64,000 bases of DNA from the NCBI RefSeq assembly GCF_003286915.1, contig NZ_QMFY01000002.1, forward strand, positions 1 to 64,000, read 5' to 3'. Positions 17,032 to 25,650 of the stretch are shown one piece after another. This DNA comes from Pseudochryseolinea flava. GTDB taxonomy: Bacteria; Bacteroidota; Bacteroidia; Cytophagales; Cyclobacteriaceae. The notes below the pieces were generated by a model. It saw only the letters and a program-made list of their open reading frames with translations. It was not told the origin of the DNA and did no database searches. The first letter of the stretch is position 1, and every line of letters starts with the position of its first letter. The position numbers were made by a program, and so were the translations under genes.

Positions 17032-17807
17032 CCCAAAAAATCGTACCTCATCAAAAAGCCTTTAGCCGCGTTAAAAAGTTTGGCGACTGGGGCAATGCGA
17101 TACTTGCAGTCACGACTATTGTAGCTGTCTCCTCCATAGTTTTTGATGATCAACTAAAAGGCTATGGCCTAACGGACAAAGTGAATGCATTGAATTCACT
17201 TCTAATCTTGGCGTACTTAGTATTGGATTTGACGACTTCATACGTTCTGCAAAAGGCTGAAATGCTCAGACGCCTAGTTTTCATTGACAATTCATTCGGT
17301 GTCAACCTAACTGGCAAAAAGTCCGCGGGTTATTTTACAAATGAATCGTTGACGCCAGGAGTTTATAAAATGGCTGTCAATTGTTTTGAGAATAGTTTTT
17401 TCAGCCATTTTATTAGCTCTAGGATGTTTATCAGGCTTGCAATAAAAAATATCCCTATAGCTGCCATTTTCATAGGCGCGGCCTCCATGGGCGAGGCGAA
17501 AATTGTAAACTTGATTTTCCAATTATCTCTGCCAGTGGTACTGGTCCAGCAACTTGTAAAACTTGGATTTTACGTCTCCACCACGGAAACTGTACTGGAT
17601 AACTTTAAAACATTGTTCAGCGATTTACGCGGAAATCCTCCCACCGATCAGCGAACTCCAGAGATTTTGAGAAATGTAATTCAGTATGAAACCAATATTA
17701 GTTGGGGATCAATACCATTATCATCATCGTTATTTGAAAAATTTAATGACGAACTGTCTAAAGAATGGGAGCGCATGAAAAATGAATACCAAATTCCGAA
17801 TCAATGA
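17028..17807 (+). CDS. S-4TM family membrane effector
   Basis: A 259-residue protein with four predicted membrane segments (about 23-41, 55-75, 137-157 and 162-185) and a soluble C-terminal tail. The central part AEMLRRLVFIDNSFGVNLTG then GYFTNES and NCFENSFFSHFISSRMF fits the S-4TM domain, described as a membrane effector linked to SMODS nucleotidyltransferases. Activated by the cyclic nucleotide, it would damage the inner membrane and stop infected cells. Its ATG overlaps the stop of the E2-like gene (ATGA), so translation is coupled. Confidence 0.82.
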   Translation: MTQKIVPHQKAFSRVKKFGDWGNAILAVTTIVAVSSIVFDDQLKGYGLTDKVNALNSLLILAYLVLDLTTSYVLQKAEMLRRLVFIDNSFGVNLTGKKSAGYFTNESLTPGVYKMAVNCFENSFFSHFISSRMFIRLAIKNIPIAAIFIGAASMGEAKIVNLIFQLSLPVVLVQQLVKLGFYVSTTETVLDNFKTLFSDLRGNPPTDQRTPEILRNVIQYETNISWGSIPLSSSLFEKFNDELSKEWERMKNEYQIPNQ

Positions 17808-17816
17808 CAAAATGGT

Positions 17817-18620
17817 ATGGAAATAGGTATAAACAATTTCCTAAAGCGAGTTTCATCCGAATTGCTGATTAAAAGTAACAGCATCACCGGTATCAATATC
17901 TCAAGATCTCTGCAAATACTTGACAAGAATTTGAAAGAGCATTTTACTAATGACCTTCAGTTCCTCAACGTGTTCGGGTCGTATACGCGCGGAACGATCT
18001 TGCCTAGGCAATTCGATAAGAACTCTGATATTGATATTTTAATCGGATTCCACACTGGCAAATCGAAACTAAGGCCAGAATCTTATAGAGACAGGTTATT
18101 GAAGTTTGCCTTTAAGTATTACCCTACAGCAAAAGTAATGAAGGATCATCCTTCCATAGTAATTGAACTTAATCATATAAATTTTGATTTAGTCCCTGGG
18201 ATTTTCGACACGGGCATTTTCTATAATAGCTTTGAGATTCCTGACAAGGATGGTGGATGGATGGAAACTGAACCTGAAAAATTTAACAAGAAATTAACTG
18301 ACGCCAACACATCACATAATTCAATCGTAAAACCTATTATTCGGTTTTTGAAGGCATGGAACGCACATGAGAGTTACCCCTACTACTCATACGATCTTGA
18401 ATCCGCTATTGTAGAAATGAACTTCAGTGGCGACACGTTCGCGAGTGGATTCTTGTACGCAATTGAAAATCTCCCCACATATGAGCTACCAAATGTATCA
18501 TCTAAAAAAGTTGATGTATTACGCAACAACGCAAAATGGATTCGAGAATACGTAGAACGGGAAGATTTGGCAAAAGCTAAGGATGTTGTCAGGAGAATCA
18601 TTCCGGTGGGTATCGACTAA
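17817..18620 (+). CDS. CD-NTase-like nucleotidyltransferase 2
   Basis: A 267-residue nucleotidyltransferase of the same superfamily as the first cyclase but strongly diverged. GSYTRGT is at 54-60, Asp71 and Asp73 lie in NSDIDILIGF and the third acid, Asp124, in INFDLVPG, so the active site is intact. It is shorter than typical CD-NTases and has no tail. It follows the S-4TM gene by 9 bases. It could make a second signal for the same effector, belong to a separate S-4TM/nucleotidyltransferase pair joined to the E2-type operon, or modify another target. Confidence 0.87.
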   Translation: MEIGINNFLKRVSSELLIKSNSITGINISRSLQILDKNLKEHFTNDLQFLNVFGSYTRGTILPRQFDKNSDIDILIGFHTGKSKLRPESYRDRLLKFAFKYYPTAKVMKDHPSIVIELNHINFDLVPGIFDTGIFYNSFEIPDKDGGWMETEPEKFNKKLTDANTSHNSIVKPIIRFLKAWNAHESYPYYSYDLESAIVEMNFSGDTFASGFLYAIENLPTYELPNVSSKKVDVLRNNAKWIREYVEREDLAKAKDVVRRIIPVGID

Positions 18621-18642
18621 AAAAAGTTAAATAATTATGTAG

Positions 18643-18765
18643 ACCATTATAACTACCCCCGAGAATGTCGGATTCAAGGACGGGAAACACGTGGCTTATC
18701 TACCAAATGACTTCTTACCAGTGACATTCTTTGCCACAGACAATCTTTTACTTTTATCACTATGA
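18643..18765 (+). pseudogene. Short protein-like relic before the protease gene
   Basis: After an ATG directly followed by TAG (18637-18642) the frame stays open and reads like a protein: ENVGFKDGKHVAYLPNDF and onward to a stop at 18763. It overlaps the protease start in another frame. It may be the remains of a further operon gene or a tiny protein with an alternative start. No family recognised. Confidence 0.3.
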
Positions 18766-19687
18766 AAAGATAGTTTTGAATAACGTGATAACCTGGCAAC
18801 AATATCTTAGTGAATTTAATCGTGCAGTGGGTTGGAGAATCTACCAGATGTCACCATCCCTGTTCACAAGCCATCATGTGAAGAACGGCAGACGAGTAAC
18901 CTCTCGACCTACACCAATTGGTTGTTCTGTCCTCCTTCGTTTTGAACAGAGACATTTTCTTGTAACGGCTGCTCACATTTTTAAACGATTTCATTACGAT
19001 GCCATCGGACTATTCTACGAAACCAAGATGCACTACTTGGAAGGCAGATTTCAGCTTTCTAATTCCACTTTAGACGAAGCTGATAAGGTAGACATAGCAA
19101 TCATTGAGCTCACCGACATGTTCGTAAAAAAGCTTCCGGATTTTTTTCAATTTTTCGACTTGAACACATTTAATCTTGACCATAGCGATCAAGTTGGAAT
19201 GACATATCTTCTTGTCGGAAGTCCTCTGTCGCGTTACAAATTGAAACTCGACATTCAGAAAGTAGTTAATGAACCATTCATTTTTCGTACGTCAAGAGTC
19301 GATCATCCATCAACGTTCCCGAAACTTGGTGTACAAAAAAGCACTCACCTGTTAGTCGAGTACACTAGAAAAAGGGTGCGAAAGTCTAACGATGGAACAT
19401 ATATAACCGGTCCTGCTCTTAATGGAATGAGCGGGAGTGGAATTTGGATCACACCTAGCTTCGTTTCACAAAACAATTTCTCCGACATCAAATTCTACCC
19501 TACGGGTATACTGATTGAATATCATTCAGAGCATTGTTGTGTTGTATCTACGCGCCTACGAGTAGTCACCGAAATACTAAAACAATGCTTTAACGTACCT
19601 ATATCAAAGTCAAAATTGTTAGATCTTAATTTCATTACCAATCAGATACCATCATCCAGTCTGCCTCTACGTTCTTCGCAACTATAA
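18731..19687 (+). CDS. Trypsin-like serine protease
   Basis: A 318-residue protein (TTG start at 18731; first ATG at codon 40, start uncertain). The chymotrypsin-fold triad is visible: His82 in HFLVTAAHIF, Asp121 in DKVDIAIIEL and Ser234 in LNGMSGSGIW. There is no signal peptide, so it acts in the cytoplasm. It follows the second nucleotidyltransferase by 110 bases in the same direction. Trypsin-like domains occur as effectors or processing enzymes in bacterial conflict systems. Here it may be a further effector or a protease acting on the E2 target, but it could also be an independent cargo gene. Confidence 0.78.
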   Translation: MPQTIFYFYHYEKIVLNNVITWQQYLSEFNRAVGWRIYQMSPSLFTSHHVKNGRRVTSRPTPIGCSVLLRFEQRHFLVTAAHIFKRFHYDAIGLFYETKMHYLEGRFQLSNSTLDEADKVDIAIIELTDMFVKKLPDFFQFFDLNTFNLDHSDQVGMTYLLVGSPLSRYKLKLDIQKVVNEPFIFRTSRVDHPSTFPKLGVQKSTHLLVEYTRKRVRKSNDGTYITGPALNGMSGSGIWITPSFVSQNNFSDIKFYPTGILIEYHSEHCCVVSTRLRVVTEILKQCFNVPISKSKLLDLNFITNQIPSSSLPLRSSQL

Positions 19688-20065
19688 ATATGGTTCCAAC
19701 AAGGTCATGCTATGCATCCAAACCATATTTTCATTCTCGATGGAAAAATGTTTGGTATCAGGCTTTTCAATATTCTTTTGATAGCCATAGAATTGACCTG
19801 TCGTGTCTTTAACTTCTGGTGATGTTGCTAAATAGATGCTGGTTTGTGCACCATCCTCTGGCTTTGGCATAAACCGGAGAGCGATCTTGAATATTAAGTC
19901 GATTGTACTAAAACACAAAGTTACCGAATTCAAGTTAGACCTCGCTTCAGTCAAACCCTTCACCAGGTTTGTCATATCCGATTGTGGAAGTGAATTTTCG
20001 AAGTCGTTGAAAATCAAATCGATACAAAATCTGAGATGAAAAGTTGCTGTTGCCATTACTCGCAT
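19682..20065 (-). pseudogene. Degraded SDR C-terminal fragment
   Basis: The last 65 residues of this frame (FMPKPEDGAQTSIYLATSPEV and onward) match the C-terminal end of retinol-dehydrogenase-like short-chain dehydrogenases, which have a P-E-E-G-A-Q-T-S-x-Y-L-A pattern. The N-terminal 60 residues do not fit that family, and no cofactor or active-site motif exists. A part of the DNA (19986-20047) resembles sequence at 29352-29411. It looks like a chimera of a truncated host gene and element-end sequence. Confidence 0.55.
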
Positions 20066-20124
20066 GAGTATTAGACACTTAGCTGTTCATCTTGCTCAAA
20101 ACATAGTCAGTACAGGAGGTCAAC

Positions 20125-20161
20125 TTGTTACTCGATTGTTACTCTGGCGCTCGAGTAACAA
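20125..20161. repeat. Inverted repeat upstream of the integrase
   Basis: TTGTTACTCGA (20125-20135) and its exact complement TCGAGTAACAA (20151-20161) face each other 60 bases before the integrase ATG. Integrase arm sites or an operator controlling integrase are both plausible. The 12-mer TTGTTACTCGAG recurs at 49004-49015. Confidence 0.5.
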
Positions 20162-20220
20162 AAAGTACCGGTAACAAACCGGGTAAAAAAGACGTCTTCA
20201 CTAACCTTTTTTGTATCGAT

Positions 20221-21357
20221 ATGTCACGGAAAAGAAACGCAGATCTTAATCGCAAAGAGCCCGTTCGTCTTCGCCAGAGACGAATCAAAAATGGTGGGTA
20301 CTCCCTCTATCTCGACACCTACTGGAACGGTAAACGTTCTTACGACTTCCTGAAGTTGTACCTCAATCCACCAACCGATGATCTCGCGATAATTGAAAAC
20401 AAAACAACACTTGAGCTCGCCAAGCAAATCAAGTACAAAAGGATTCTTGAATTGCAAACTGGTCTTCATGGTTCCGCTGTTGTAAAGCCTCGTCCGAAAT
20501 TCAGAGACTTCTTCGCAGAACTCGCGAGTGAAAAAATCCGATTTGACAACAATGCTGGCAACTGGGCATCGGCCTTCAAACACGTTTTAGTCTTTCTTGG
20601 TGATGAAAATCCAACGATTCAGGAGATTGATGACATCTGGCTCGAAGAGTTCAGAGCTTACTTGCTTGAAGTTGATAAGCGAAGCGATAAACCGAGGCTC
20701 AGCTCAAGTACTGCACTCTCCTATTTCAACAGAGTTCGAACAGCTTTAACAACTGCATACGAACGGAGAATCATCGAACGCAACCCAGCTAATTTGGCAA
20801 GGCCTATTCGTGCTGAAAACGCGATGCGCGAATTTCTCACACTGAATGAAGTGAAACGACTCGTTGAGACAAAATGCGATCAACCTGTTTTGAAAGATGC
20901 ATTCCTATTCTGTGTGCTTACCGGACTAAGATGGTCTGACATCGCCCATCTAACCTGGGAGGAAGTAAAAGGTAACACTGTCGATGGTTGGTATCTTCAT
21001 TTCAAACAACGCAAGACAAAACTCTTTCATATTCTTCCCATCACGCAACAAGCCAAAGAAATACTCGGGGAGCGCTTACAATCAGATCTGCCGATTTTCA
21101 GTGGACTGAAATACAGCTCCAAAACTAGTATCGAACTTTGTCGATGGGCGATCGCAGCTGGTGTCGCGAAGAGGATCACATTTCATTCTGCAAGGCACAC
21201 GCATGCGACACTCCTTCTCTCCCACGGAGTTGACATCTATACGGTTTCAAAACTATTGGGTCACAAACATGTGGTATCAACGGAGCGATATGCTCATATG
21301 ACTGACAAGCTCAAAATCAAGGCGATTAGGACGCTAACTTCGCTAAAGGTTAAATAA
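20221..21357 (+). CDS. int: Tyrosine recombinase (integrase)
   Basis: A 378-residue phage-type integrase from the ATG at 20221 (MSRKRNADL); the open frame reaches back to 20125 but that part contains the inverted repeat. An N-terminal Arm-type region is followed by a SAM-like domain (FRDFFAELAS) and the catalytic domain: Arg in TGLRWSDIAHL, His-x-x-Arg in HSARHTHATLLL, and the Tyr nucleophile in ERYAHM after LLGHKHVVST. It would insert and excise the element, with RteC and the hybrid kinase as likely controllers. The next gene points the other way, so an element boundary may lie near 21.36 kb, though no direct repeat was found. Confidence 0.95.
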   Translation: MSRKRNADLNRKEPVRLRQRRIKNGGYSLYLDTYWNGKRSYDFLKLYLNPPTDDLAIIENKTTLELAKQIKYKRILELQTGLHGSAVVKPRPKFRDFFAELASEKIRFDNNAGNWASAFKHVLVFLGDENPTIQEIDDIWLEEFRAYLLEVDKRSDKPRLSSSTALSYFNRVRTALTTAYERRIIERNPANLARPIRAENAMREFLTLNEVKRLVETKCDQPVLKDAFLFCVLTGLRWSDIAHLTWEEVKGNTVDGWYLHFKQRKTKLFHILPITQQAKEILGERLQSDLPIFSGLKYSSKTSIELCRWAIAAGVAKRITFHSARHTHATLLLSHGVDIYTVSKLLGHKHVVSTERYAHMTDKLKIKAIRTLTSLKVK

Positions 21358-21360
21358 TCG

Positions 21361-21921
21361 TTATTCTATAGCTTTGATAAATTTTGCCGGGATTCCCCCG
21401 ACAATGCTATTGTCTGGAACATCTTTATTTACTACTGCACCTGCTGCAACAATTGAATTTTCTCCGATCGTAACGCCAGGCAGAATTGTCGCACCAGCTC
21501 CTATCCAAGCGTTACGTTTTATGTGTATGGATTTTAGATCAAGATATTTTCTCTTTGTACGGTCAACAGGATGATTCTCTGTGGTCAAGTTTACTCTGGG
21601 GCCAATCAACACGTCATCTTCGATTGTGATGCCGCCAAGGTCGAGAAACGAACATGCATGATTGATGAACACATTTTTGCCGAGCTTAATATGCTTTCCA
21701 AAGTTTGTATAGAATGGAACAAATACCGTTGTACTCTTATCAATCTTGCTGTCAATAATCTCGCTTAACCGCTCCCTCATTTCATCGATCGTTGTTGAAG
21801 CATTCAATGCGGGGGATAATCGCTGGGCGCGGAAAACAGTTTCCCAAGCATCCTCCATTTCATCATTACGAATGATACCTCCGGCCAGCATTCGTTGAAA
21901 AATATCAATCTTCTGAGACAT
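21361..21921 (-). CDS. Hexapeptide-repeat acetyltransferase (Maa/NodL-like)
   Basis: A 186-residue left-handed beta-helix acyltransferase. The hexapeptide repeats run from about VFVPFYTNFGKHIKLG through GGITIEDDVLIGPRVNL to GENSIVAAGAVVNKDVPDNSIVGGIPAKFIK. The catalytic His lies in TENHPV. Family members acetylate sugars such as maltose or Nod-factor glucosamine. It ends 3 bases past the integrase stop on the other strand. Confidence 0.85.
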   Translation of the reverse strand: MSQKIDIFQRMLAGGIIRNDEMEDAWETVFRAQRLSPALNASTTIDEMRERLSEIIDSKIDKSTTVFVPFYTNFGKHIKLGKNVFINHACSFLDLGGITIEDDVLIGPRVNLTTENHPVDRTKRKYLDLKSIHIKRNAWIGAGATILPGVTIGENSIVAAGAVVNKDVPDNSIVGGIPAKFIKAIE

Positions 21922-21944
21922 TAACTAAAGGCGTTTTGTTTTGA

Positions 21945-22801
21945 TCAAACTTCAGCAGGTCGTAATGACATCGGGTTGGTTCCCGTTATTCGCTTGAAGA
22001 AGTTGTTGAAGTATGTAGGATACTCGAATCCCAAAGCATAAGCAATGTCAGCAACGTTCCAATCAGTATGCAGGAGCAATGCCTTCGCTTCACTTGCAAT
22101 ACGCTCACTAATATGCGTGGTTGTCGACTTTCCAGTCGTTTCTTTCACTGCTCTAAATTGGTTGCGTAGTCCTGAGCGGTACGGAGCTGAAGTGGTCGAT
22201 CCGAGCCTTCAACCGGAAACTGTCTTTCAAGTAACTCAAGAAAAACATTTGTGATCCTGTGTGCTGCGTTTTTAACCTGATCAAACTCGTCAGCTGGCTG
22301 GAGCTTGAGGGCTTCGTGAATGATAAGATTGATATAATTTCTTATCAAATCATCTTTGAACGCATAGCTAGTACTTTGCTCAGCAATCATGTTTCGAAAG
22401 ATGCCGTTGAGAAATTCGCGTTTCTCTTCTGAAATATGGAAGATCGGAGTTCCTCCTACTTTAAATAATGGCGAATGCTGCAGGCTTTCAGTCCGATCCG
22501 AAGGCTTATAAAAATCTTCGGAGAATAGACAAGTGTAACCAACGTAGGTGCGCGAGATTGTCTCCCATGAATACGCAACATTAGGATTGGCGAAGAACAA
22601 AATAGTGCCCTTCATGTCATAGCTACGTTCTGCATAGTTGATAATGCTTTCCCCTGTGGTTAGGCAAATCTTATAAAAGTCTTTCCGACTGTAGGAACGC
22701 ACACCATTTGAATCGTCCTCAATCTGGAAAGCATTAAAGCCTTTAAGCTTAAGCTCGTTGTTAAATGCGGAAACTGATCGTTCACTACCCTTCTTTTGCA
22801 T
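21945..22801 (-). pseudogene. AraC-family regulator broken by a frameshift
   Basis: Two overlapping frames together make one AraC-type regulator. Frame one (22145-22801) holds the sensor half and the first DNA-binding helix up to TAQDYATNLEQ-stop. Frame two (21945-22148) resumes with NQFRAVKETTGK and carries the second helix-turn-helix (VADIAYALGFEYPTYFNNFFKRITG). About seven residues between DYA and NQFRAVKE, present in family members, are missing, so a deletion not divisible by three removed part of the first helix-turn-helix. The regulator should be inactive. It is followed by the hydrolase/SDR cluster transcribed away from it. Confidence 0.85.
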
Positions 22802-22975
22802 TTTTGCTTTGGTGTTAAAGTTTTAACATTCCTATTGAAATCTTTAAGCGCGCAGGTCAGGAAATGATTCCTGTTTGCTAAGCCATCGAAATACTTCCTG
22901 AATAACCAACACTATTTTTTTCATCAGGCAAAGCTCTACAAGTTAACACGATTAGGCATTAAGAAATTCAAACCT

Positions 22976-23219
22976 ATGATTAAGAATATCAAACTGCTTG
23001 CCTAATCACTCATTCTCTTGGCTCTATTAGCATCCATGCGGTCATTGCACAGTCAAACAGCTATTAAAGCCCAAAATACCGTAAAAAACGAATATTGACA
23101 TGGTCTAGCGCTAATTTACTCTACAGAAAGGTTTGAATATCTTAAGGATCGGTTTGATTTTCATTATCTAAGGCGGTGCCGAAAAGCCCACCTTTGTGTA
23201 AGTAATTCAAATTAATACA
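22976..23219 (+). pseudogene. Relic of an exported protein gene
   Basis: In one frame from the ATG at 22976, a signal peptide (MIKNIKLLA-stop-SLILLALLASMRSLHSQ) is followed by TAIKAQNTVKNEY-stop-HGLALIYSTERFEYLKDRF. Only TAA and TGA interrupt it. The whole gap 22802-23220 is otherwise without a gene. A decayed exported protein is the best reading. Confidence 0.45.
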
Positions 23220-23220
23220 T

Positions 23221-24321
23221 ATGAAAACAATAGCAACATTAGCGGCTGTGTCATTCATGATAGTCGGACAAGCGTTTTCGCAAAGCGAACGCACTTCAAC
23301 ACAACAAAAGAAAATACTTATGGATACCAACCCGCAGTATACATTCGAGTTGAGCGACAAAGTCACACGAAAAAAAGTAACGTTCAAAAACCGGTATGGA
23401 ATCACGCTGGCGGCTGACTTATATCTTCCAAAAAATCCTAAGAACAAACCATTGGCCGCACTTGCAATCAGCGGTCCCTTTGGTGCAGTAAAAGAACAAT
23501 CGTCTGGGCTGTATGCGCAGAATATGGCAGAGCGAGGTTTTGCTGCACTTGCGTTTGATCCTTCCTACACAGGCGAAAGCGGTGGTGAGCCACGAAATGT
23601 CGCATCACCTGATATCAACACGGAAGATTTCAGTGCAGCGGTTGATTTTCTTGGACTGCAAAAGGATATTGACAGAAACAGAATTGGCATAATTGGTATC
23701 TGCGGATTTGCTGGAATGGGGTTGAACGCTGCCGCAGTAGACAAGCGGGTAAAAGCAGTAGCCGTCACCAGTATGTACAATATGAGTCGCGTAATGGCGA
23801 ACGGATACTACGATGCGCTTACACCAGCGCAACGTACCCAAACTCTTGAGCAGCTTGGCGAACAACGTTGGAAAGATGCAGAGAACGGATCGTATGCCGC
23901 CAGCTCTAGCAATCTGCCGGAGAAGCTAACTGGTAATGAGTCACAATTTGTAGTCGACTATTTTAACTATTACAAAACACCGCGTGGGTTTCATCCCCGC
24001 TCTATCAATTCAAATAGTTCTTGGACTGCAACCAATCCGTGGTCGTTCATGAATATGCCACTACTCACGTATATTAAAGAAATCTCTCCACGCCCCGTCT
24101 TAATCATCGCTGGTGAAAATGCTCACTCGCGCTATTTCAGCGAAGATGCTTACAATGCAGCTGCGGAGCCAAAAGAGTTGGTTATCATTCCTAAAGCAGT
24201 TCATGTTGATCTGTATGACAAAATAGATATCATCCCTTTCAAAAAGCTCGAGGAATTCTTCAGGGCTAACTTAAATGTTGTGTCGGCTGAAAAGACTGCG
24301 GCAGTCGACGAAGGTCGATAG
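23221..24321 (+). CDS. Exported alpha/beta hydrolase (dienelactone hydrolase-like)
   Basis: A 366-residue hydrolase with a signal peptide (MKTIATLAAVSFMIVGQAFSQ). The strand-order motifs fit: ITLAADLYLP, then ALAISGPFG, and a nucleophile elbow region GIIGICGFAGMG in which the nucleophile is Cys, as in dienelactone hydrolases; His is in KAVHVDLYD near the end. Homologues in Bacteroidetes are often annotated as xylan esterase-like or dienelactone hydrolase-like proteins. It heads a run of redox and hydrolase genes. Confidence 0.82.
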   Translation: MKTIATLAAVSFMIVGQAFSQSERTSTQQKKILMDTNPQYTFELSDKVTRKKVTFKNRYGITLAADLYLPKNPKNKPLAALAISGPFGAVKEQSSGLYAQNMAERGFAALAFDPSYTGESGGEPRNVASPDINTEDFSAAVDFLGLQKDIDRNRIGIIGICGFAGMGLNAAAVDKRVKAVAVTSMYNMSRVMANGYYDALTPAQRTQTLEQLGEQRWKDAENGSYAASSSNLPEKLTGNESQFVVDYFNYYKTPRGFHPRSINSNSSWTATNPWSFMNMPLLTYIKEISPRPVLIIAGENAHSRYFSEDAYNAAAEPKELVIIPKAVHVDLYDKIDIIPFKKLEEFFRANLNVVSAEKTAAVDEGR

Positions 24322-24357
24322 TGTTTTGAGCATAAAAAAAAATTAATAAAATCAGAA

Positions 24358-25104
24358 ATGGAAAATAATATAAAAGATAAAGTAATTGCAATTACAGGCG
24401 CTAGTAGCGGTATGGGCGAAGCTGCGGCAAAACATTTGTCACAGCTTGGTGCAACAGTAGTACTGGGCGCAAGAAGATCTGACAGAACTGAAAAGCTTGC
24501 AAAGGAGATTCGTGGGAATGGCGGGAAAGCGCTCGCCATCGCTGCGGATGTCACGAAACGGGATCAGGTAAAGAATCTTGTCGATTCAGCTGTTAAAGAA
24601 TTTGGACGCATTGACGTGATCCTCAACAATGCTGGAATAATGCCATTGTCACCAATGGAGCGCCTGAATGTTAATGAGTGGGACAAGATGATCGATGTTA
24701 ATATCAAAGGAGTACTCAATGGAATTGCCGCAGCCCTGCCTTACATGAAAGAGCAGAAATCGGGTCAGATAATCAATACCTCTTCTGTCGCGGGTCATAA
24801 AATATTTAACGGCTCTGCGGTTTACTCTGCCACAAAGTTTGCCGTGCGTGCATTGACAGAAGGATTGCGTATGGAAGTGAAGCCTTATAATATTCGAACC
24901 ACAATAGTTTGTCCCGGGGCGGTGAAGACAGAATTGTTGGAACATATTACTGAGGCAGATATCCAGCAAGCTAACAAAGACTACGTGGGAGCTGTCGGAA
25001 TCAGTCCAGAGAGTTTCGCGCGTGTTGTCGCGTTCGCCATCAGTCAGCCTGACGATGTCGATATCAATGAAGTCATCTTCCGCCCGACATCGCAGGAACT
25101 TTAG
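24358..25104 (+). CDS. SDR-family oxidoreductase
   Basis: A 248-residue classical short-chain dehydrogenase. The NAD(P)-binding TGASSGMG is at 14-21, NNAG near 90, and the catalytic Ser, Tyr and Lys lie in NTSSVAGHK and VYSATKFA. An Arg in GARRSDR after the second strand favours NADP. It begins 36 bases after the hydrolase stop and is probably co-transcribed. The C-terminus ([17 protein letters not shown]) is that of the YdfG/YMR226C-like group acting on small hydroxy acids or aldehydes. Confidence 0.93.
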   Translation: MENNIKDKVIAITGASSGMGEAAAKHLSQLGATVVLGARRSDRTEKLAKEIRGNGGKALAIAADVTKRDQVKNLVDSAVKEFGRIDVILNNAGIMPLSPMERLNVNEWDKMIDVNIKGVLNGIAAALPYMKEQKSGQIINTSSVAGHKIFNGSAVYSATKFAVRALTEGLRMEVKPYNIRTTIVCPGAVKTELLEHITEADIQQANKDYVGAVGISPESFARVVAFAISQPDDVDINEVIFRPTSQEL

Positions 25105-25151
25105 ACAAGAAAGTACGGGTTCAATTCATCAACAACTCAAATGAAGAGATC

Positions 25152-25631
25152 ATGAAGTTATATGCAAGTATTATTATATTCATTCTGCCTTTGATGGTTT
25201 CGGCCAGTTGCACTTCTGAAGAAACCGTTTTGACTCCTAACACGGACTCACCGTCCGTCACTGAAAATTCAGAATCCATGAAAGATACCGTCCTGATAAC
25301 TATCGGCAGCAATCAGTTTACTGCTACGCTTGAATCAAATGCTGCGGCAACAGAATTCAAAAAAATGCTTCCGCTGACGATTAACATGAAGGATCTCAAC
25401 AGCAATGAGAAGTTCTTTGATCTAGCTAGTAATCTCACGACTAATGCTGCGAACCCACGAACGATCAATTCTGGAGACTTGATGCTTTGGGGATCTAACA
25501 CGCTGGTATTGTTTTATAAAAGCTTTAACACGTCATATAGCTACACAAGGCTTGGAAAAATTGAAAACCCAAGTGGACTTTCACAGGCACTAGGTTCGGG
25601 AAATGTGACGGTCACTTTTGAACTTCAATGA
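25152..25631 (+). CDS. Lipoprotein with a cyclophilin-like domain
   Basis: A 159-residue protein with a lipoprotein signal ending in SASC and a linker rich in Thr, Ser and Pro. From about residue 50 the pattern ITIGSNQFTATLESNAAATEFKKMLPLTINM, and later GDLMLWGSNTLVLFYKSF and YTRLGKIENPSGL, matches the bacterial cyclophilin-like fold family, which lacks known isomerase residues. It overlaps the upstream frame of the cupin gene and probably belongs to one transcription unit with it. Confidence 0.82.
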   Translation: MKLYASIIIFILPLMVSASCTSEETVLTPNTDSPSVTENSESMKDTVLITIGSNQFTATLESNAAATEFKKMLPLTINMKDLNSNEKFFDLASNLTTNAANPRTINSGDLMLWGSNTLVLFYKSFNTSYSYTRLGKIENPSGLSQALGSGNVTVTFELQ

Positions 25632-25650
25632 TAAAATGAGTACTCGAACT

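Noticed and set aside
20125-20220. Longer integrase start at 20125
   Set aside because: The added 32 residues lie over the inverted repeat and do not resemble integrase N-termini; the ATG at 20221 gives a standard length.
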